A stretch of 14,521 nt of DNA from the NCBI GenBank assembly GCA_900553925.1, contig USFH01000040.1:1-14521 (forward strand), in the 5' to 3' direction. Source of the stretch: an uncultured Clostridium sp. (GTDB lineage: Bacteria > Bacillota > Clostridia > Lachnospirales > Lachnospiraceae). The stretch's first letter is position 1. The number at the start of each line of letters is the position of its first letter. A model generated the notes under the pieces. The model was not told the origin of the DNA and made no database searches. It worked only from the letters and a program-made list of their open reading frames with translations. Below are positions 1-6,300 of the stretch, one piece after another. Both the position numbers and the translations under genes were made by a program.

Positions 1-1691
1 TTGCGCACACACGCCTGTCTATCATTGATCTTGAAAATGGCAGACAGCCCATGTCTTATACGAAGGACGGAAACACCTACTATATTGTATATAACGGCGA
101 GATCTACAACTACAAGGAAGTAAAGAAAACACTGCTCCGAAAAAACTATACCTTTGAAACAAACTCCGATACCGAAGTTATCGCCGCCGCGTTCTGTCAT
201 TACGGACCGGGCTTTGTCAAAGAATTAAACGGTATCTTCGCAATCGCCATCTACGACAGCATGCGAAATACACTCTACCTCTACCGTGATCGCTTCGGTG
301 TCAAACCGCTTTATTATACGAAAACCGGCGATACACTCGTGTTCGCCTCGAGGATTGATACGCTGTTTGAATACCCGCGCGTGCGGCCATGCATCGATAT
401 GAACAGCTTCAATGAGATTTTCTCCCTCGGACCAGCGAAGACATACGGCAAAGGTGTATTCTCCGGAATCAAAGAGATCAAGCCCGGCGAATATCTGACC
501 TACTCGCCGCAGTATATGACATCCCGGCTATACTACCGGATTGAAAGCCACCCGCACACCGACAGCTACGAGGAAACGGTAGAGAAAACCTCATACCTGC
601 TTGAAGACAGCATCCGTATGCAGATGGTGTCCGACGTTCCGATCTCCACCCTGCTTTCCGGCGGTGTCGACTCCTCGTATGTATCCGCCGTCTGTAACCA
701 TTTCCTGCCGGAGGATACACCTCTTACGACGTACTCCTTTGATTACACCGACAATGCCGTTTATTTTCAGGCGAACAGCTTCCAGCCGAGTGAAGACCGC
801 CCTTACGTTGATATCATGAAGGACTATCTGCACTCGGATCACATCTACCTAACGTGTTCCTACACGCAGCTTGCCGATCTGCTCGAAGCGTCCGTCGACA
901 GCCGGTGTCTACCAACGATGGCAGATGTTGACTCCTCGCTGTTGTACTTCTGTGGGGAGGTTGCGAAGCATCACAAAGTCACGTTGACCGGTGAATGTGC
1001 TGACGAGATCTTCGGTGGCTATCCGTGGTTTCACCGTGACGCTATGCTGCAATCGAACACCTTCCCGTGGACGATGGATATCTCCTTCCGCAAATCCCTG
1101 CTCCACCCGGAATTTGCTGCCAGCATGCAGATGGAAAAATATATCGCCAAGGCATACCGCACGACGCTCTCCGAGGTCGATATCCTGCCGGAGGAATCTC
1201 CGCTCGATACGAAGAAACGCCAGATTGCCTATCTGAATATCCGCTGGTTCATGCAGACGCTGCTTGACCGCATGGACCGCACATCCATGCAACACGGACT
1301 CGAAGCCAGAGTTCCATTCGCCGATTACCGCGTCGTCGACTATGTATTCAATGTTCCGTGGTCGATCAAAGCCAAGGATGGTGTTCCCAAGAGTCTGCTC
1401 CGTGCCTGCGCCGCCAAATATCTGCCGGACACGATCATGAACCGTCCAAAAAGCCCTTACCCGAAGACCTATCACCCGGAATACGAGCGCGTGCTTGCGA
1501 ACCGCCTGCGCGAAGTTGTCACCGACACCGCATCGCCGCTACGGAGCTATCTGAACATCCCTGCGGTGCTGAAATTCCTCGACGAGCCAAAGGAATATGG
1601 AAAGCCTTGGTTCGGTCAGCTCATGGCCGGACCACAGATGATTGCCTACCTGCTGCAGGTTGACTACTGGATGCGGAAATATATGTTATAA
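1..1691 (+). CDS. asnB: Asparagine synthase (glutamine-hydrolysing), 5'-truncated by the window edge
   Basis: Converts aspartate, ATP and glutamine to asparagine in the cytoplasm. The reading frame is open to the left edge: codons from base 3 read AHTRLSIIDLENGRQPM, a conserved AsnB stretch, so the Met at 51 is internal and the true start, with the catalytic Cys2 of the glutaminase domain, lies outside. Visible glutaminase (GATase_2) motifs are YNGEIYN and RDRFGVKPLYY. The synthetase domain follows with the ATP-pyrophosphatase loop SGGVDSS (bases 657-677), the GECADEIFGGYPWF motif and EARVPFADYRVVDYV. About 562 residues are present of a family length near 610-630, so only some 50-60 are missing. 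A sampled stretch is GC-rich (about 62%), unlike the toxin-antitoxin genes that follow. It ends in TAA at a hairpin terminator. Assignment is secure; nothing looks broken. Confidence 0.96.
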   Translation, partial: AHTRLSIIDLENGRQPMSYTKDGNTYYIVYNGEIYNYKEVKKTLLRKNYTFETNSDTEVIAAAFCHYGPGFVKELNGIFAIAIYDSMRNTLYLYRDRFGVKPLYYTKTGDTLVFASRIDTLFEYPRVRPCIDMNSFNEIFSLGPAKTYGKGVFSGIKEIKPGEYLTYSPQYMTSRLYYRIESHPHTDSYEETVEKTSYLLEDSIRMQMVSDVPISTLLSGGVDSSYVSAVCNHFLPEDTPLTTYSFDYTDNAVYFQANSFQPSEDRPYVDIMKDYLHSDHIYLTCSYTQLADLLEASVDSRCLPTMADVDSSLLYFCGEVAKHHKVTLTGECADEIFGGYPWFHRDAMLQSNTFPWTMDISFRKSLLHPEFAASMQMEKYIAKAYRTTLSEVDILPEESPLDTKKRQIAYLNIRWFMQTLLDRMDRTSMQHGLEARVPFADYRVVDYVFNVPWSIKAKDGVPKSLLRACAAKYLPDTIMNRPKSPYPKTYHPEYERVLANRLREVVTDTASPLRSYLNIPAVLKFLDEPKEYGKPWFGQLMAGPQMIAYLLQVDYWMRKYML

Positions 1692-1702
1692 CCCATTGCA
1701 TG

Positions 1703-1750
1703 AAAAAAGCAGAGGTTGGAGCGTTTCACTCCTTCCTCTGCGTTCTTTTC
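1703..1750. terminator. Bidirectional hairpin terminator between asnB and hipT
   Basis: Arms GCAGAGG (1709-1715) and CCTCTGC (1735-1741) pair perfectly. After an internal TT/TT mismatch, GGAG (1718-1721) pairs with CTCC (1729-1732) around a 7-base loop. On the minus strand the stem is followed by six Ts (the A-run 1703-1708), a good terminator for hipT. On the plus strand it is followed by GTTCTTTTC, a weaker tract serving asnB. The hipT stop codon (1726-1728) lies inside the loop. Confidence 0.85.
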
Positions 1751-2694
1751 GTGATTGCATCGCATCGTTCCTGTATCAGCTTCTCAAACCGTTCTTTTAG
1801 GTGTTCCGGAAGCAACGATGCTTCACACATTGCAACAAACTTCTGCCGTTGCTCTATCACCGCATCCAGCATCTTCTCTGCAGACACTCTGGATATTCCA
1901 CATGCATCTGCATAAACCAAAAAGTCTTTTCGATGTAGATTCCGTTTCTTTCCATTCATTGCAAGTGCAAACTGTTCCTTATCTTCCGGCATGATTACAT
2001 TCACCGGAAGTAGATCATACGCGGGTGACAAACTATATGTGCCAGTGCCCTCTCCAGTCTCAATCAACGAGAAATTTTTCAAATGCATATCCGAATTTCC
2101 AGCCACAAAGCAAAACACCAATCTCATAAATAATTCTGCCATATCCAAGCCTTTTCGACAGGAATACCGCTCTATAATTTTTGCACACCGCTCATAAGAC
2201 CCCTTGTATTTATCCTGTGTCAGACGCAAATCAAGCTGGCAGAAATCTTCCATCGCAAGCATCTTCGTATGTTCACCATCCTCAACCCGGTCAACGCGTC
2301 GCGTAATGTATGCCAGATCTCCATCCCCCCTCATCAGAGCATGCGGAACCGTAGAAATCCCGATTGTATCTGCCATTGTCATAACCAGTTGTTCTGCCTC
2401 TGGCAATGCTTCGAACTGCTCTACCTGTGGTTTCAGAATATATCCCGTTGGATAATTCACAAGTGTGAGACGTGGTTTATTATTTTCTGACAGCAAATGT
2501 AACGATAATTTCTTTTGTACCCCCGGAACCGTAAAACCCTTTTGAATTGATTCCATTACAATTGTCGTCAATGTCTGCTCTGTGATATCAATTTCCGGTA
2601 TCGTATCCGTACCAAAAAAATGCTTTATGCAGGATGCATGCCAACCCGATTCCGTTTCCTTCTTCAATGGTTTTCCACAACATAAACAATTCAT
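1726..2694 (-). CDS. hipT: HipT-like Ser/Thr kinase toxin (HipA C-terminal domain, separately encoded)
   Basis: 322 residues, equivalent to HipA without its N-terminal subdomain. It starts with a possible zinc-binding element, CLCC at 3-6 with H19 and C22, then FFG, seen in many split HipA proteins. The glycine-rich loop region is TVPGVQKK (55-62). Further kinase features are the ATP-site lysine in YILKP (K88), the catalytic motif GNSDMHLKN (199-207, Asp202 and Asn207) and the metal-binding motif AYDLLP (Asp227). All catalytic positions are intact, so an active kinase is expected. The family phosphorylates aminoacyl-tRNA synthetases: GltX for E. coli HipA, TrpS for E. coli O127:H6 HipT. The target here is unknown. 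Its ATG overlaps the hipS stop (ATGA, 2691-2694), behind a strong GGGAGGA ribosome site inside hipS. That argues for a genuine split, not a frameshifted hipA. Confidence 0.86.
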   Translation of the reverse strand: MNCLCCGKPLKKETESGWHASCIKHFFGTDTIPEIDITEQTLTTIVMESIQKGFTVPGVQKKLSLHLLSENNKPRLTLVNYPTGYILKPQVEQFEALPEAEQLVMTMADTIGISTVPHALMRGDGDLAYITRRVDRVEDGEHTKMLAMEDFCQLDLRLTQDKYKGSYERCAKIIERYSCRKGLDMAELFMRLVFCFVAGNSDMHLKNFSLIETGEGTGTYSLSPAYDLLPVNVIMPEDKEQFALAMNGKKRNLHRKDFLVYADACGISRVSAEKMLDAVIEQRQKFVAMCEASLLPEHLKERFEKLIQERCDAITKRTQRKE

Positions 2695-3023
2695 ACACGT
2701 TCCTCCCTTATGCTGACATTTCCAATTGCATCCTTACATGCAACCAGCAAAAGCCCAAACCGATCTTTTAAATCAATCTTCCAATTCCTGCTTACAACAC
2801 CAAGCAGCCAGCCCTCCGGAATCAATCCATCGAAAAAAGGAAACATTGTTTTCGACTCATACACCTCGTCCGTCAAAGGCAACGTCAACGAAACAGCACT
2901 CGCTTGCGCATCTTTCAAATATGTCTGATCGTAGGAAAATGAATATCCTTCATCTGTTTCCAGTAGCGTTCCTGCAAATACATTCCGCACATATACATAT
3001 GCCGTTCGAAAAATCGTATCCAT
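2691..3023 (-). CDS. hipS: HipS-like protein (HipA N-terminal 'couple_hipA' subdomain, separately encoded)
   Basis: 110 residues matching only the N-terminal subdomain 1 of HipA. Visible features are YVRNVFAGTL (strand pair), the SLTLPL segment at 45-50, FFDGLIPEGWLL at 63-74 and the closing DRFGLLLVACKDAIGNVSI block at 87-105. In the tripartite system of E. coli O127:H6 the equivalent small protein, HipS, neutralises the HipT kinase, unlike canonical HipBA where HipB does so. From memory, HipS does this by inserting a tryptophan into the kinase active site; W72 in PEGW is the obvious candidate here. The gene lies 2 bases after hipB and overlaps hipT by 4 bases, so the three are translationally coupled. 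The antitoxin role is inferred from gene order and homology. Confidence 0.82.
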   Translation of the reverse strand: MDTIFRTAYVYVRNVFAGTLLETDEGYSFSYDQTYLKDAQASAVSLTLPLTDEVYESKTMFPFFDGLIPEGWLLGVVSRNWKIDLKDRFGLLLVACKDAIGNVSIREERV

Positions 3024-3025
3024 AC

Positions 3026-3226
3026 CTAATCAACCTGCCTTCCCGGAACTGCCTCCATTCCAAACATTCCAAGTGCGATATTTACCTTGTCCATGCGCAC
3101 CGTTTCTTTTCCCTGCTCCAATTCACGTACAAAACGCAAACCAAGACCTGCCCGCATGGCAAATTGCTCCTGCGTCAGTCCCGCTGCTTTACGATTCTTT
3201 TTTATAAATTCTGCAATCTGATTCAT
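3026..3226 (-). CDS. hipB: HipB-like XRE-family DNA-binding repressor
   Basis: 66-residue Cro/CI-type helix-turn-helix protein. The domain fills residues about 4-58, with the turn at GLTQEQFAMRAGLGLRFVRELEQGK, written here only as its start AGLTQEQFA and end RELEQGK, typical of HipB. It is first in the operon, 2 bases ahead of hipS, with an AGGCGG ribosome site. It should bind the three operators found just upstream and repress its own operon. It is at the short end for the family: after the helix bundle only about 8 residues remain (ending PGRQVD), so there is little room for a long toxin-contacting tail. This fits a system in which HipS, not HipB, restrains the kinase. Confidence 0.86.
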   Translation of the reverse strand: MNQIAEFIKKNRKAAGLTQEQFAMRAGLGLRFVRELEQGKETVRMDKVNIALGMFGMEAVPGRQVD

Positions 3227-3253
3227 ACGATCACCGCCTGTCTTTTTTAGTGT

Positions 3254-3282
3254 ATTTTACACCTCATCGGGTATAAATGCAA
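3254..3282 (-). promoter_or_regulatory. Predicted promoter of hipB-hipS-hipT
   Basis: Read on the minus strand: -35 TTGCAT (3277-3282), a 17-base spacer and -10 TAAAAT (3254-3259). The expected transcript start near 3247 gives a leader of about 20 bases before hipB. Operator R1 (3258-3275) fills the spacer and overlaps the -10, the classic position for autorepression by steric block. Confidence 0.72.
3258..3275. promoter_or_regulatory. Putative HipB operator R1 (in the promoter spacer)
   Basis: TACACC-TCATCG-GGTATA, two half-sites TAYACC/GGTRTA separated by 6 bases. Its reverse complement (TATACCCGATGAGGTGTA) differs from R2 at only 3 positions. E. coli HipB also recognises a short inverted repeat (TATCC/GGATA half-sites), so an operator role is likely. 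Not experimentally shown. Confidence 0.68.
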
Positions 3283-3284
3283 TG

Positions 3285-3298
3285 TTTTGTATACAAAA
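3285..3298. promoter_or_regulatory. 14-bp perfect palindrome TTTTGTATACAAAA
   Basis: A perfect AT-rich palindrome between operators R1 and R2, immediately upstream of the hipB -35. It does not share the TAYACC half-site, so it may be a site for another regulator or simply an AT-rich upstream element. The function is unknown. Confidence 0.4.
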
Positions 3299-3316
3299 TA
3301 CACCCGATAAGGTATA
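3299..3316. promoter_or_regulatory. Putative HipB operator R2
   Basis: TACACC-CGATAA-GGTATA. It is the exact 18-base reverse complement of R3 and closely matches R1. Its centre (3307.5) is 41 bp from the centre of R1 and 41 bp from that of R3, about four helical turns each way, so all three would sit on roughly the same face of the DNA. Confidence 0.66.
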
Positions 3317-3339
3317 TTTTATTCTAATTCCCTTTGAAT

Positions 3340-3357
3340 TATACCTTATCGGGTGTA
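3340..3357. promoter_or_regulatory. Putative HipB operator R3 (upstream)
   Basis: TATACC-TTATCG-GGTGTA, perfect inverted copy of R2 and a close match to R1. It begins 6 bases after the stop codon of the surface-protein gene and lies about 100 bp upstream of the predicted hipB transcript start, so it would act by cooperative binding or looping rather than by direct blocking. Confidence 0.62.
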
Positions 3358-3363
3358 AAAATG

Positions 3364-6300
3364 TTATTTCTTAATATACGTCTGCTTATTCGTCGTTACA
3401 ACACCACCGTAATTATTCACTGGTGCAGCACCGCCCTTCGGTACAAGCACAATCTGGATTCCTTCAAGACGCTTGCTGAGTCCTGCGGTTCCGGCAGCTT
3501 CGCCGTTCTTCGCCCAGGCAAGCCAGCCGTAGGTCTGTGCATGGACGCGGTAGTATACGTCATAATGCTCTGCCATCTCGCCGGTCAGTGCGATACGGAT
3601 TGCTTCAAGACGCTTCGCACGTCCACTCGTTCCAGCCATCTGACCATCACGGAACCATGTATTCACATTGTTCTCATTGCCCTGCCATCCGATGGACTGT
3701 ACATGTGTCGTATAGACAATGCTTCCGCTGTATGGCTTGTTCGTAAGCTTGATGTTGATGCCTTCAAGTCTCTTTGCCTTACCGCTTGTTCCGCTCATCA
3801 CACCATTGTGCTTCCAGCCCTGCCAGCCAAAAGACTGTACGTGTGTACGATATTCTACATTTACATTGTTCTCACCTGTCACAACCGGATTCGCATTTGC
3901 TGTGGATGATGCAATATATGCCTCTCCACGGGCAGATTGGATATTTCCGATTGCATGATCGAAGCTTTCACCCTTCTTCACGATCACGATCTGGATTGCC
4001 TCGAGTCGTTTGCTAAGTCCTGCTGTTCCTGCCGGTGCGCCATTGGCTGCCCATGCAAGCCAGCCGTAAGACTGTGCATGTACGCGGTAATATACGTTGT
4101 ACTTATCCTTGTCTGCTCCTGTTAACTGAATCTTGATTGCTTCCAGTCTCTTCGCTTCGCCCTCAGTTCCGTTCATCTCGCCATTTGCAGACCACGGCAA
4201 CCAGCCATAGCTCTGGCAATGGGTTGTGTACTGGATGCCAAGATTACTGTTACCTGCAACCGAAATCTCAATACCTTCGAGCCGCTTCGCCCTGCCGGAA
4301 GTTCCACTCATCGTACCGTTTGTTACTGGATTCTGCCAGCCGATGGACTGTACATGTGTACGGTAAGAAACCGTAACATTCGGTGTCACAACCGGTGCTG
4401 GTGTAGGTGCTGGTGCCGGAAGCTTTGCGATTGTTTCTCTTGCGACAACCTCTCCACAGACTGTACATTTCTTGATTCTGCTTCCCTCTTCTGTCGTAGT
4501 AGCAGCTTTTTCTCCTTCCCATTCGCCGGCGGTATGCTTTCCTGTCTTTGGAATTACTGTTCCCTTTTCAACTAATTTCTTACACTCCTTGCAATATACA
4601 TCCCCCGTATAACCGTCTGCAACACAGGTGGCTTCCTTTTTGTCTCTCACCTCTGTGTCAGTATGTTTGCAAGCTACAATCTTCAGTTCGATCTCAGCAA
4701 ATTTATCTTCATTATCGGCTGACACTGCTCGAATCTTTACAGTTCCCTCTGCCTTAGCTGTTACCTTTCCATCTCCATCAACGCTTGCAATATCTTCATT
4801 ATCACTCTTCCAGATAACCTTCTGATTCGTTGCATTTTCCGGTGTCACAGTTGCCTTTAATTGAATTGAGTTCCCTATCTGTACCTCTTTGGATTCAGGC
4901 TCCTCAATTGCAACTGTATCAACCTTTATCGCTACCTTCGCATTTGTCAAAACATATTTACAGCAGTGTTCAATCTCAATTGCAACATTACCTGCCTGAT
5001 CCACAGTTACCTGCTGTTCATCTAATAACGTTCCATTATCCTCATTGTAATAATAACAATACAGCGCTTGATCTGCTACAAGATTTGAAGAGGCTACATT
5101 CACCGTAACCTTCGCTTTACCAGGTAAATCGCCATCCTGTGCGAAATCAAGCATACAATTTGCTGTATCTTCCGGAATCAACGCTTTTGCCGTTTCATCC
5201 AATTTTTTTGTTTCTATGCCTGTTTTCAAATCAACAGATTTTGATATGGTTGATCCATCAAATGTCCATGTGTATGCATTTGTTTCAACCGAAGATTCTT
5301 TATCCAAAGATAAAGTAACCGACTTATCTTTCAAACTATCGAACACACTCTTCGAGATCGATTGATTCGCATCTTCTGAGAATACAGCATTGATTTCTTG
5401 TATACTAGCATCTGTGAAGATATCCTTTTCATATTCTGCATTTTTTTGATTTGTTACATCAACCGCTTTTTTAATATCCTCGCTATTCAAAACAGCCTGA
5501 TTGACAGCGATATCAGCTTTCTTTACAACCGTACCCGTTCCATCCTTCTGTTCTGTCAAGATAACCTGACTATTTGATGCTGATGAATCGTACATGGTTT
5601 CCGTCTGTTTTCCTGTAATTTTACCCGCTTCCAGAGTAACTGAATCAACAACTGTTCCGCCATCCTCAAGCTGTGTCTGGCTTTCTGCCACTGTTGTTGA
5701 ACTCATATCTGCTTTATATGGCGCAAACTGTAATGTATAGGTTGTACTTCCAATTGTATAGTTATACTTTACAACATGTTTTGTATCATATACTGTTATG
5801 ATTGTATCATTTCCTGCTCTTGTAACAGTTTTCACATTATTTGCTTCACTTTGTTCGATTGGCTGTAAAAATCTCGCATCGAAGCCATTACCAATCTGTG
5901 AAATCTTAAAACTATTTGTATCATCTACCTGTACAGCATAATTTCCATACGACAACTCATTTGCCAGCCATGCATCATTTCCAATTCGGGCTGCATATGT
6001 ATCCCAACGTTTCCACATGGAAGCTGCCTCAGATCCACTCATTTTGAAGATTGGTGTTTGTTTTCGAATCTGTTCTCTTACCACCGTCTGATTATTCACC
6101 ACATCTCCATAACCCTGCTCACACGTTTTCCCCATAACTGTCTCGTCACAAGTAAGCATGTAAAGGATCTGAGCTGCCAAAGGATTGTCTTGACATTTAA
6201 TATTTGCCGCATAATAAGATCCACCATATACATATGCACAAGGCGCAATACACATGTCATAATTATCCAATGTCTCATCATCTAATGTCCACAATAACCA

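Larger units (their letters stand above)
3299..3357 (-). terminator. Possible terminator hairpin of the giant surface-protein gene, formed by operators R3 and R2
   Basis: Read on the minus strand, starting 6 bases after the stop codon of the surface-protein gene: an 18-base arm (3357-3340), a 23-base loop, an exactly complementary 18-base arm (3316-3299) and then TTTTGT. The stem is unusually long but only about 40% GC and the T-tract is interrupted, so it may instead be two separate operators that happen to fold. A small nested AATTC/GAATT pair lies in the loop. I see no other terminator for this 5.6-kb gene. Confidence 0.5.

Noticed and set aside
909..1475. 188-codon open frame antisense to asnB
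   Set aside because: It lies fully inside a well-conserved gene on the other strand, shows no recognisable domain and is explained by the GC-rich third positions of asnB.
2691..3023. hipS and hipT as one hipA gene broken by a frameshift
   Set aside because: The junction is an ATGA overlap with a strong GGGAGGA ribosome site at the right distance, and hipT begins with its own Cys-containing N-terminal element, so a genuine split is more likely.
3334..4575. Several open frames on the plus strand opposite the ChW repeats
   Set aside because: They are shadows of the repetitive, GC-rich coding sequence; their Cys/His/Ser-rich translations have no ribosome sites or family features.
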